Source: Candidatus Gallacutalibacter stercoravium (GTDB lineage Bacteria > Bacillota > Clostridia > Oscillospirales > Acutalibacteraceae). Taken from it: a DNA stretch of 64,000 bases. Shown one piece after another: positions 8,618 through 15,732 of this stretch. A program made the position numbers and the translations under genes. The notes under the pieces were generated by a model that saw nothing but the letters and a program-made list of their open reading frames with translations, was not told the origin of the DNA and ran no database searches. The stretch is from NCBI GenBank assembly GCA_018716975.1, contig DVJE01000003.1, positions 62,001 to 126,000 on the forward strand, read 5' to 3'. How positions within the stretch are numbered: position 1 is the stretch's first letter; every line of letters starts with the position of its first letter.

Positions 8618-9085
8618 CTACTTCCTCTTGCTACCCGTAAACGGGTCTATGTATTCCTTGAGTGTGATCTGGTCACTTGTCAAATCTTCCTCTAGCTGGT
8701 TTTGTATGTACTCCTCAATCATCTTCGCATTTTTCCCTACCGTATCCACAAAGTATCCCCGGCACCAGAAATTTCTGCTCCCGTATTTGTACTTCAGATT
8801 CGCGTGCCTATCAAAGATCATCAGGGCGCTTTTGCTCTTGAGCGTCCCCACAAACTGTGCTATACTCATGTACGGTGGGATACTCACCAGGAGATGAATG
8901 TGGTCGGGGCAGGCCTCTCACTCGATGATTTCCACTTTCATTTCTTTGCACAGCTTTTTGATGATTTCGATAATGTCCCTGCGCACCGCCTTATAAACCA
9001 CTTTCCGCCGGTACTTCGGCGCGAAAACCACATGGTATTCACACCGGTAACTGGAGTGCGCCGTGTGCTTTACTTCATTTTTCAT
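8618..9085 (-). pseudogene. tnpA: IS200-type transposase TnpA interrupted by an in-frame TGA
   Basis: From the ATG at 9085 the frame reads 'MKNEVKHTAHSSYRCEYHVV', the standard start of IS200 TnpA, and runs to 'EIIE' where a TGA stands at 8920-8918. The same frame then continues without shift as 'EACPDHIHLLVSIPPYMSI' to a stop at 8618. Full length would be 155 residues, the normal size. The HUH histidines (H-I-H) and the catalytic tyrosine helix 'MIEEYIQNQ' both lie after the stop, so the truncated product cannot cut DNA. A single base change from a glycine GGA codon would explain the TGA. Sequencing error or read-through are alternatives. Confidence 0.85.
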
Positions 9086-9090
9086 CTGTG

Positions 9091-9155
9091 TAAAACCTCC
9101 TTGCTCTTTCGTGATGCGGCTGCCAAACCGTCTCGATTGTTGCACGGAGGTTTTA
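9091..9155 (-). promoter_or_regulatory. Hairpin sequestering the tnpA ribosome binding site
   Basis: TAAAACCTCC and GGAGGTTTTA are perfectly complementary 10-base arms about 45 bases apart. On the tnpA mRNA the downstream arm contains the GGAGG ribosome site six bases before the ATG, so folding hides it. This translational silencing is established for IS200 tnpA in enterobacteria; its presence here follows from the sequence. Confidence 0.7.
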
Positions 9156-9221
9156 TTTGCCAAGGCCTTTTTTACCTACCTGAACCGAACCAGGGGTTTT
9201 CTTAAGCCTAAAGGCAATAAG

Positions 9222-9252
9222 AAAAAAGGGTTGACATCTTTTTTGTCAACCC
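9222..9252 (-). terminator. Terminator of tRNA-Leu
   Basis: On the minus strand GGGTTGACA and TGTCAACCC form a nine-bp stem followed by TTTTTTCTT, five bases after the tRNA CCA end. Confidence 0.9.
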
Positions 9253-9256
9253 TTCA

Positions 9257-9343
9257 TGGTGCCGGTGGCCGGACTCGAACCGGCACGGTATCGCTACCAA
9301 TGGATTTTGAGTCCATCACGTCTGCCAATTCCATCACACCGGC
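9257..9343 (-). tRNA. tRNA-Leu (anticodon CAA)
   Basis: The minus strand gives an 87-base class II tRNA. The acceptor stem GCCGGTG pairs with CACCGGC, followed by A and encoded CCA. The anticodon arm GATGGACTCAAAATCCATT places CAA at the anticodon. There is a long variable arm and the T-loop GGTTCGAGTCC. It has its own promoter and terminator. A leucine tRNA next to an IS200 remnant fits the usual insertion neighbourhood, though IS200 does not integrate by tRNA homology. Confidence 0.95.
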
Positions 9344-9390
9344 ATATTCAACTACTCTTATAAGCTATTCCTTAACAGGAAGTGATATTT

Positions 9391-9419
9391 ATTATATAAC
9401 ACTCTAAAAGAAAAAGCAA
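9391..9419 (-). promoter_or_regulatory. Promoter of tRNA-Leu
   Basis: On the minus strand TTGCTT (9419-9414) and TATAAT (9396-9391) are separated by exactly 17 bases and lie about 50 bases before the tRNA. Confidence 0.75.
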
Positions 9420-9640
9420 GCGTTTTTTGCAATACCAGACAAGATTTTGCCATTATGCCGATTGCCCGTAACATGGACGTTAAATTTTAGAGGATAAAAC
9501 GATAAACACGCCCCTCCGTATGTCCTCCTAGTTAATCGCCTGCCGAGAGTAATAAACGAATTTACGCAATTTTTTCAAGCTATACAAAATAGAAAGGGCA
9601 AAATTAGCGCTTGCGTTCTCTTTCTATGAGAAAAATATAG

Positions 9641-10363
9641 TTACTTCTGCGCCGCCTCTTTATAATAATTGAGAAATGCCTGGTTTACTGTAGCATAACA
9701 GCCGCGAGAAAGCGGTAACTCTGCGCCATTATCCAGTATCACACAATCCTTTGTAATTCGGTCAATATGCCGCAGTCCAACCAAATAAGAGCGGTGGCAG
9801 CGTACCATATCTCGGGTTAGAATCTTTTCTACCTCTGAGATAGCCCGGTTTACCTGCAACTGGCGATCTTCCAGCACAAACATCGTATGATGTGCAAACG
9901 CTTCTACATAAAAAATCTGATCCACCGGCAACCGCAGCTTTTCGCCGCCCGCGTCTATTACAACTGTTTTTTGCGCTTTTTGCAAGTTTTTTATCGCTCG
10001 ATCCAGCACAAGATACAGTTTATCCACTGCAACCGGTTTCATCAGGTAATGTAGGGCCGACACTTCGTATCCTTCAGCCATAAAATCAGAAAAACCGGTT
10101 ACAAAAACGATTTGTAGCCGCTCATTTTCCTTACGAATCCCCTTAGCCAGCGTTATACCGTCCATTTCGCCCATTTCAATATCCAAAAGCAAAATGTCGA
10201 AGGATTTATCTTCTTCATAGCCAAACAAAAAAGCTTCGGCCGAAGGATAAACCGATATCTGAAGCGCTATCCCCCGTTCCCTGGCCCACTGCTGTGCTAA
10301 AAGAGATACATAGTCCGCATCCGGCTTACTGTCATCACAAATAGCCAATTGGTAAACGTTCAA
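9641..10363 (-). CDS. LytTR-type response regulator without adjacent kinase
   Basis: A receiver domain is followed by a LytTR DNA-binding domain. The receiver shows the acidic pair 'AICDDS', the phospho-acceptor aspartate in 'DILLLDIEMGEMDG', a T in 'VFVTG' and K in 'YLMKPV'. The LytTR part reads 'IFYVEAFAHHTMFVLEDRQLQ...MVRCHRSYLVGLRHI'. A TTG at 10363 is the best start because GGAAGGTGG lies just before it; an ATG-initiated frame beginning at 10402 would add 13 residues before the receiver and lacks a ribosome site. Such regulators control virulence, bacteriocin or cell-envelope genes. No histidine kinase, ABC transporter or peptide gene is next to it, so its partner must be elsewhere. Confidence 0.88.
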   Translation of the reverse strand: MNVYQLAICDDSKPDADYVSLLAQQWARERGIALQISVYPSAEAFLFGYEEDKSFDILLLDIEMGEMDGITLAKGIRKENERLQIVFVTGFSDFMAEGYEVSALHYLMKPVAVDKLYLVLDRAIKNLQKAQKTVVIDAGGEKLRLPVDQIFYVEAFAHHTMFVLEDRQLQVNRAISEVEKILTRDMVRCHRSYLVGLRHIDRITKDCVILDNGAELPLSRGCYATVNQAFLNYYKEAAQK

Positions 10364-10582
10364 ACTGCCACCTTCCAAACTGCCCATACGGCAAATAAGC
10401 AAGCCTTGACGGCCGCGCAGATTTTCATTTTATGCCTTGTCAGCATCTATATCTTTACTAGGATATGCCCTTTTAACAGGCTAAGTGGGCAAAAGCATCG
10501 CCGCCTTTACCCACCTGAAACTTCTCTTTTTTGCATGCGGCCCTCATGCGAGAGCACCCAAGCACTATCTTACTGTTTCTCT

Positions 10583-11452
10583 TTACAAAGAGGCGGCCAA
10601 TTCCTTTAAATAGGCGCGAAAATCCTCCCCTATTTCAGGATGTTGCAAAGCTACCTCTACAGATGCCTGCATAATGCCCAGCTTATTGCCCATATCGTAA
10701 CGTTTGCCGGTAAAATCCACCGCTATCATTCCCTGGCTGCGCGCCAAAGCACACATAGCATCGGTGAGCTGAATTTCTCCGCCGGCGCCGGGTGGGGTGG
10801 CATCTATCAAATCAAAAATATCCGGCGGCAGCACGCAGCGGCCCAAGATGGAATAGAGGGACATAATCTCTTCCTTCGATGGTTTTTCCACCATATCCGT
10901 ACAATGAAAAACTCTTTCTCGAACGGGCTCCACCTTTAGCGAGCTATATTTTTGAATGGCTTCTTCCGATACTTCTTTTACCCCGACAACCCCTTTGCCA
11001 AACTCCTCATACGCCCGAATGAGTTGTGCGCAAGCCGGATCCTCGCCAATGATCACATCGTCTCCGTAGAGCACGGCAAAAGGTTCGTCGCCCACAAAGG
11101 AACGCGCACAGCTTACAGCATGCCCAAGACCCTTGGTTTCTTTTTGCCGCACAAAATAAATATTGGCTAAGCGAGCAATGTCCACCACTTCGTGATACAT
11201 ATATTCTTTGTTGGCCCCGGTCAGCTTGGCTTCCAGCTCTGGGGCACGATCAAAGTGATCTTCAATTAGCCCCTTGCCTCTATTGGTTATCACCAAAATA
11301 TCCGTGATACCGGAACGCACCGCTTCTTCCACAATATATTGAATTGCGGGCTTGTCTACAATTGGCAACATCTCCTTGGGCATCGATTTGGTCGCCGGAA
11401 GCACCCGAGTACCCAGCCCTGCCGCAGGGATGACCGCTTTACGTACCTTCAT
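10583..11452 (-). CDS. galU: UTP-glucose-1-phosphate uridylyltransferase
   Basis: Makes UDP-glucose from UTP and glucose 1-phosphate, feeding cell-envelope glycan, teichoic acid glucosylation and galactose metabolism. The nucleotide-binding signature 'VIPAAGLGTRVLPATKSMPKEML' stands at the N-terminus, 'FAVLYGDDVI' gives the metal-binding aspartate, and 'GLGHAVSCA' and 'VEKPSKEE' are family landmarks. The 289-residue length is normal. The ATG at 11452 is preferred because AAAGGAAGG lies right before it; an in-frame ATG 11 codons upstream has no such site. It lies 50 bases downstream of the zinc-ribbon membrane protein gene on the same strand, so the two are probably one transcript. Confidence 0.93.
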   Translation of the reverse strand: MKVRKAVIPAAGLGTRVLPATKSMPKEMLPIVDKPAIQYIVEEAVRSGITDILVITNRGKGLIEDHFDRAPELEAKLTGANKEYMYHEVVDIARLANIYFVRQKETKGLGHAVSCARSFVGDEPFAVLYGDDVIIGEDPACAQLIRAYEEFGKGVVGVKEVSEEAIQKYSSLKVEPVRERVFHCTDMVEKPSKEEIMSLYSILGRCVLPPDIFDLIDATPPGAGGEIQLTDAMCALARSQGMIAVDFTGKRYDMGNKLGIMQASVEVALQHPEIGEDFRAYLKELAASL

Positions 11453-11503
11453 TACAACCTTCCTTTCTTGCAGGTCCTTTCGCATTTTTAATAATCCCGC
11501 CGT

Positions 11504-12523
11504 TTATAAAAACATAGGGATATACTGCAGCATCATATAGCACACCAGCAAACAAATTGCCAAAGGCATGTTAACGCCGCCCGCTTCTTGCAGCCGCTCT
11601 GCATACTCTGCGTCTCCGTTGGCCTCATTTCGAATACGGGCCACGGTGGAGGTGCAGTGCTTCATGTACATGCGGTTGCCGTTAAAGCCCACAATAAACA
11701 TAACAACCCATTGCAGCAGGTGCAAAATAGTTGGTAAGAAGAACAACAGCTTTTGCCCTGCATTCAAGGTATAAAACTGCTCATACACCTTCATCATATC
11801 GGTGGTAGAGGCAATGGTGCTGATGCCAGCCTGGGCAGCCATCTGCCGCATTAATTCGTCTACCCAAAAGACCTGTACGCACAGGGCGCCCACCAACAGC
11901 AGGGCTGTTAGCAAGATAAACAGAATACCCTTTTTATATTGCTTGCGGTACAGAAGCCATCCGCCTGAAAACAAAAAAGCGCAAAAATTAAACTTGCTGG
12001 CGCCTGTATCTTGAATGCGCTTAAAAATCGGCAAATAATAGGTTGTGTTCTGCTTAACCAACTTGGCCACATCCCCAGCCGGAACGCCGTTTAGCGATTC
12101 GCCGGGCGCCACGCCCCCCATTGGGTCAAACACAAACGGCACCCCGCCGGGGAAACCACCCGGAAACCCTCCCTGTTGTGATCCCCTTTGCGCACCGGGG
12201 AACGGATAGCCTTGCTGGCCGCCCGGCGCAAAAGGTTGCCCGCATTTATCACAAAACAGTGCGTCTGGATAGTTTCTGGCCGAGCAACGCGGACACAGCT
12301 TGGTTTTTTCCCCATTTTGCCCATCGTCTGTGTGTTGCGCGTGGACATGCGGACGTTCCCATACAAAGTCTGGGCCATGCTTATCTTGATACACGCAATG
12401 ACCAACCTGCTGATAACAATCCCGATGATAAGGCGCTCCGCAATCTGGGCATACCACCACATCATCCTGCGGACCGAATTCTTTCCCACAAACAGGGCAA
12501 GCAATCCCTTGATAATCCACCAT
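11504..12523 (-). CDS. Zinc-finger (RING-like plus zinc ribbon) membrane protein with DUF2628-like helices
   Basis: The N-terminal 50 residues hold 'CPVCGKEF...CPDCGAPYHRDCY...GHC', a treble-clef or prokaryotic RING-like zinc finger. A second zinc ribbon 'CPRCSARNYPDALFCDKCG' follows near residues 80-100, then a Gly/Pro/Gln-rich linker and four or so membrane helices ('KKGILFILLTALLLVGALC', 'LLFFLPTILHLLQWVVMFIVG' and the C-terminal helix) around a 'FLFSGGWLLYRKQYKKG' segment typical of DUF2628. The zinc domains face the cytosol. The ATG at 12523 has AGAAAGG upstream; a start nine codons earlier lacks a site. Function unknown; the arrangement suggests a membrane adaptor. Probably co-transcribed with galU. 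Confidence 0.75.
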   Translation of the reverse strand: MVDYQGIACPVCGKEFGPQDDVVVCPDCGAPYHRDCYQQVGHCVYQDKHGPDFVWERPHVHAQHTDDGQNGEKTKLCPRCSARNYPDALFCDKCGQPFAPGGQQGYPFPGAQRGSQQGGFPGGFPGGVPFVFDPMGGVAPGESLNGVPAGDVAKLVKQNTTYYLPIFKRIQDTGASKFNFCAFLFSGGWLLYRKQYKKGILFILLTALLLVGALCVQVFWVDELMRQMAAQAGISTIASTTDMMKVYEQFYTLNAGQKLLFFLPTILHLLQWVVMFIVGFNGNRMYMKHCTSTVARIRNEANGDAEYAERLQEAGGVNMPLAICLLVCYMMLQYIPMFL

Positions 12524-12770
12524 AGAATCAAAACCTTTCTTCCCGCCCACACGGCGGGAACCTAACTACTCTTCATGCGCGCCTAGCCAAACAGCAAAGC
12601 GGTGAAAGAGACCCTTTCTATTGTAGCGAATTTTGCAAAAAACTGCAAGTTTTCACTGTTTATTTTCTGTTAATCCCGTTAAAATTCACAGTTTATTTTA
12701 TTTTTCTTCCACCGGATTGCATTTGTCAGAACGGCACATCGTCCCTTAGCTTGGGCAAGCGCGGTGGGCC

Positions 12771-12799
12771 TTTACATTTTGCCCGTTCTCACGTATAAT
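12771..12799 (+). promoter_or_regulatory. Promoter of prfB
   Basis: TTTACA and TATAAT are separated by 17 bases and lie about 50 bases before the prfB ATG. The rest of the 324-base gap 12524-12847 shows no gene; it must also hold the divergent promoter of the zinc-finger gene. Confidence 0.75.
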
Positions 12800-12847
12800 A
12801 ATAAGGTTAAATCAGGATTTGAATGAAATAAGATTTGAGGGATAAAG

Positions 12848-13987
12848 ATGCTACAGTTTGATGAAATTCGGCTGCAACTCGAAAATTTGAAACCCGGATT
12901 GGATAACCTGAAGGCCGCCCTGGCGCCGGAGAAGATGAAAGAAGAAATCGCCGCGTTAGAAGAAAAGCAAGCTGCGCCGGATTTTTGGGAAGATCCGCAA
13001 AGCTCACAAAAAGTGCTAAAACGGGCCAGTTTGCTGAAAAACAAGCTAGAAGGGTATGAAAAGCTTTGCAGCCAATATGAAGACGCGCTGGCTTTGGTGG
13101 AGTTGGGCAACGAAGAGGAAGATCTCTCTCTGCTGCCCGAGGCCCGCGAAGAGTGCCAAAAGGTAGAAAGCGGGCTGGAAACCCAGCGCCTGGCCACTTT
13201 GCTTACCGGGGAATATGACGCCAACAACGCCATTTTGACCTTTCATGCGGGGGCCGGCGGCACCGAAGCGCAGGATTGGGCCGAAATGTTGTTTCGCATG
13301 TATTGCCGCTGGGCCGAGCGTCATGACTATAAGGTGAAAACCTTAGATTATTTAGACGGTGAAGAGGCCGGTTTAAAAAGCGCTTCTATCTTAATTGAAG
13401 GGGTTAACGCCTACGGCTACTTAAAGAGCGAAATTGGGGTGCACCGGTTGGTTCGCGTGTCTCCTTTTGACGCTTCTGGACGCAGGCACACCTCTTTTGC
13501 CTCTTTGGAAGTTATGCCTGAACTAGACGACAGCGTGCAGGTGGAAATTAACCCTGAAGATATCCGCATGGAGGTGTACCGTTCCAGCGGCGCCGGTGGG
13601 CAAAAGGTAAATAAAACCTCCTCTGCGGTGCGCCTCATTCATATTCCCACAGGTATTGTGGTTTCTTGCCAAGTGGAACGCAGCCAGCACCAAAACCGCG
13701 AGGTTGCTATGAAAATGCTGACCTCCAAGCTGATGGAGATCAAAGAAAGAGAGCATTTGGATAAGATCGAAGACATTAAGGGCGTGCAAAAGGAAATCGG
13801 CTGGGGCTCTCAAATCCGCTCCTATGTGTTTATGCCCTATACATTGGTCAAAGATCACCGCACCGGCTACGAGATGGGCAACATCAACGCGGTAATGGAT
13901 GGTGATCTAGACGGCTTTATCAACGCTTATTTAACAGCAGAAAGTCAGCATGCCCTATTGAGCGGCGGCGATATGGATATAGAATAA
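12848..13987 (+). CDS. prfB: Peptide chain release factor 2, no programmed frameshift
   Basis: RF2 ends translation at UGA and UAA. The 379-residue frame contains the codon-reading tripeptide SPF at 205-207 and the catalytic GGQ at 250-252 in 'SSGAGGQKVNKTSS', the same numbering as E. coli RF2. The N-terminal helical domain ('PDFWEDPQSSQKVLKR') follows the start continuously. Most bacterial prfB genes carry an in-frame UGA near codon 25 that needs a +1 shift for autoregulation; here codons 20-35 read straight through with no CTTTGA slip site, so this control is absent. The gene stands alone with its own promoter at 12771-12799 and a terminator right after. Confidence 0.95.
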   Translation: MLQFDEIRLQLENLKPGLDNLKAALAPEKMKEEIAALEEKQAAPDFWEDPQSSQKVLKRASLLKNKLEGYEKLCSQYEDALALVELGNEEEDLSLLPEAREECQKVESGLETQRLATLLTGEYDANNAILTFHAGAGGTEAQDWAEMLFRMYCRWAERHDYKVKTLDYLDGEEAGLKSASILIEGVNAYGYLKSEIGVHRLVRVSPFDASGRRHTSFASLEVMPELDDSVQVEINPEDIRMEVYRSSGAGGQKVNKTSSAVRLIHIPTGIVVSCQVERSQHQNREVAMKMLTSKLMEIKEREHLDKIEDIKGVQKEIGWGSQIRSYVFMPYTLVKDHRTGYEMGNINAVMDGDLDGFINAYLTAESQHALLSGGDMDIE

Positions 13988-14020
13988 CCGGCTGCTGACA
14001 ACTGGCTCTCAAAAACGTAA

Positions 14021-14056
14021 AAACCCGGCAAGGAGATTACTCCTTTTGCCGGGTTT
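14021..14056. terminator. Bidirectional terminator after prfB
   Basis: AAACCCGGCAAGGAG pairs with CTCCTTTTGCCGGGTTT. A-rich and T-rich flanks allow termination of both prfB and the convergent epimerase gene. Confidence 0.88.
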
Positions 14057-14082
14057 ATCTTTTAACGATTTATCCTTTTTCT

Positions 14083-15123
14083 TTACATCTTTTGTGCGGC
14101 TTGATGGTTCATCAAAAAGTGCTGAATACCGGCGGCATTGGCTGCCAGCACATCGTCGCACCAAGCGTCAAACTCCGGATCGGGCACTTGGGTTTCCGGG
14201 TGTTGCAGCATATAGGCGATGGATCTCCTTGCCCCCTGATCATAGCGCATGGTGGCACAAAAGTCCGGCACCAGGCTTTTTATCTTGCTATTGTCATAGG
14301 CCACTGTGCGCGACTTATCTCCCAGCATATTGCCCTCTAATTCGGGGCGGCAGGCGATTAAGAAATCGGTAGAAATGTGTACCAGCTTGGCCTGTACGCC
14401 CAAAGCATCGGCAGCAATGCGATAGATTTGATCCCATGTGAGTAGTTCGTCGGAAACAATGTGCACCGCTTCACCCAGCGCCCGCACATTACCCATTAGC
14501 CCAACAAAGCCCTTGGCAAAGTCGGAATTATGGGTTACCGTCCATAAAGAAGAGCCGTCGCCGTGCACAATAACCGGTTTACCCTTGCGCATACGATCCA
14601 GCACCTGCCAAGGTCCTTTGTTGCCGTGCACGCCAATGGCAATGGAACCGTCTCCGTAGGTATGGCTGGGGCGCACAATGGTAATGGGAAAGCCATTCGT
14701 GCGGTACTCCTGCAGCAAAAGCTCTTCACAGGCGATTTTATCACGGGAATATTCCCAATAGGGGTTATACAGCGTGGTGCCTTCGGTCACCATATAATTG
14801 GATAACGGCTTTTGATAAACCGAAGCCGAGCTGATGTACATATATTGCTTGGTGCGACCCTTAAAAAGCCGGATATCCCGCTGCACCTGAGAAGGCACAA
14901 AGCCAATAAAATCCGCCACCACGTCAAACTGCATATCGCCCAGCATGGCCAGCACAGCTGCTTCGTCGTTGATATCCACTTTCAGCACTTTCACCCCATC
15001 GGGCACCAGTTCCGGGCGGTTGCCGCGGTTAATCAAATACAGCTCCCATTCCGGCTTTTGCGCTACCAGAGCGGTTACTGCAGAGCTGATCGTTCCGGTT
15101 CCCCCAATAAATAAGGCTCTCAT
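14083..15123 (-). CDS. NAD(P)-dependent epimerase/dehydratase family protein (extended SDR)
   Basis: The Rossmann fold starts at once with 'MRALFIGGTGTISSAVTALVA', a GGTGxIS variant of the extended SDR glycine motif. The active-site region reads 'YISSASVYQKP', where the usual YxxxK is not clear; 'SRDKIACEELL' provides the helix following it, and 'TIVRPSHTYGDG' is a family landmark. The 346-residue length and motif pattern resemble the NAD-dependent epimerase/isoflavone-reductase-like proteins, some of which bind RNA or act on nucleotide sugars. GGGAGG lies eight bases before the ATG at 15123; longer frames have no ribosome site. Substrate cannot be assigned. No sugar-nucleotide genes are adjacent. 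Confidence 0.8.
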   Translation of the reverse strand: MRALFIGGTGTISSAVTALVAQKPEWELYLINRGNRPELVPDGVKVLKVDINDEAAVLAMLGDMQFDVVADFIGFVPSQVQRDIRLFKGRTKQYMYISSASVYQKPLSNYMVTEGTTLYNPYWEYSRDKIACEELLLQEYRTNGFPITIVRPSHTYGDGSIAIGVHGNKGPWQVLDRMRKGKPVIVHGDGSSLWTVTHNSDFAKGFVGLMGNVRALGEAVHIVSDELLTWDQIYRIAADALGVQAKLVHISTDFLIACRPELEGNMLGDKSRTVAYDNSKIKSLVPDFCATMRYDQGARRSIAYMLQHPETQVPDPEFDAWCDDVLAANAAGIQHFLMNHQAAQKM

Positions 15124-15732
15124 GGCGTTTCCTCCCAACATCAATTTTTTTCAGAGTAACACAAGTTATTTCAAAAGTACATAAGCGAAATGGCTCTTTT
15201 GTTAACAAACGTTAAGCAGTTTCAAACTTAACCGGCAAATGAAAACTGCGCAATTGGGGAAAACCGTTATTTTCTATACTAATACGCTTGCTCTTTTGCC
15301 ACGTAAACAAAAGAGACCCAGGTCGCCTAAAGCACTCCTGCCGCGCAGCGTGCAGCACAGAAAATGCATCCAAAGCACAACAGCGCTCTTTTCAGCCGCC
15401 CGGCAACTGCACGACCCTTTCATAACGGCTATCCCCCGGCATAAGGTCAGGCTTGGTGCTCTGTAGATACAGCAATGAACCGTTGGTTATTAAAGCATAC
15501 CTTCCGTTTTCTTGCCGGTGCCCGATCCCCGGTTCCACCACCAGCATTCTCCCTTATATATTCGATAGTATTATCTGCATCGTGGTATCCGGCGCATATA
15601 CAATCCCAAGCAAAATCCCCGACCCAGCAGCACGCTGAAGTCGGGGATTCGCAATATAAGGTTAAGAAAACCTATTCATTTTACTTAGAGCCAAAGAAAC
15701 ATCTAAGGATTTTATACTGTGCGCAGCCCGCT
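15124..15732. other. Intergenic region with possible gene remnant
   Basis: Six hundred bases without a convincing gene. The ABC operon terminator occupies 15612-15649. On the minus strand a 51-codon open frame (15547-15392, beginning MLVVEPGIGH, GGGAG just upstream) and a partly overlapping open frame in another phase read like protein ('DNTIEYIRENAGGGTGD'), but I recognise neither. They may be remnants of a decayed gene. Nothing else is seen. Confidence 0.3.
15612..15649 (-). terminator. Terminator of the ABC exporter operon
   Basis: On the minus strand AATCCCCGAC and GTCGGGGATT form a ten-bp stem followed by TTTGCTT, about 85 bases after the stop of the second transporter gene. Confidence 0.75.

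Larger units (their letters stand above)
8485..9160 (-). mobile_element. IS200/IS605-family element (IS200 type, tnpA only), probably inactive
   Basis: The element contains a single tnpA reading frame on the minus strand, no tnpB or iscB, and end structures expected of the family. Upstream of tnpA an inverted repeat folds over the ribosome site (arms 9091-9100 and 9146-9155). Downstream a run of palindromes begins with the hairpin at 8485-8508. Exact ends are uncertain because IS200 elements make neither terminal inverted repeats nor target duplications; the limits given are those of the visible secondary structures. The tRNA-Leu gene lies just beyond. Confidence 0.75.

Noticed and set aside
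15392..15547. 51-codon minus-strand small protein
   Set aside because: Start codon almost touches the ribosome site and no family is recognised; noted only as a possible remnant in the intergenic entry.
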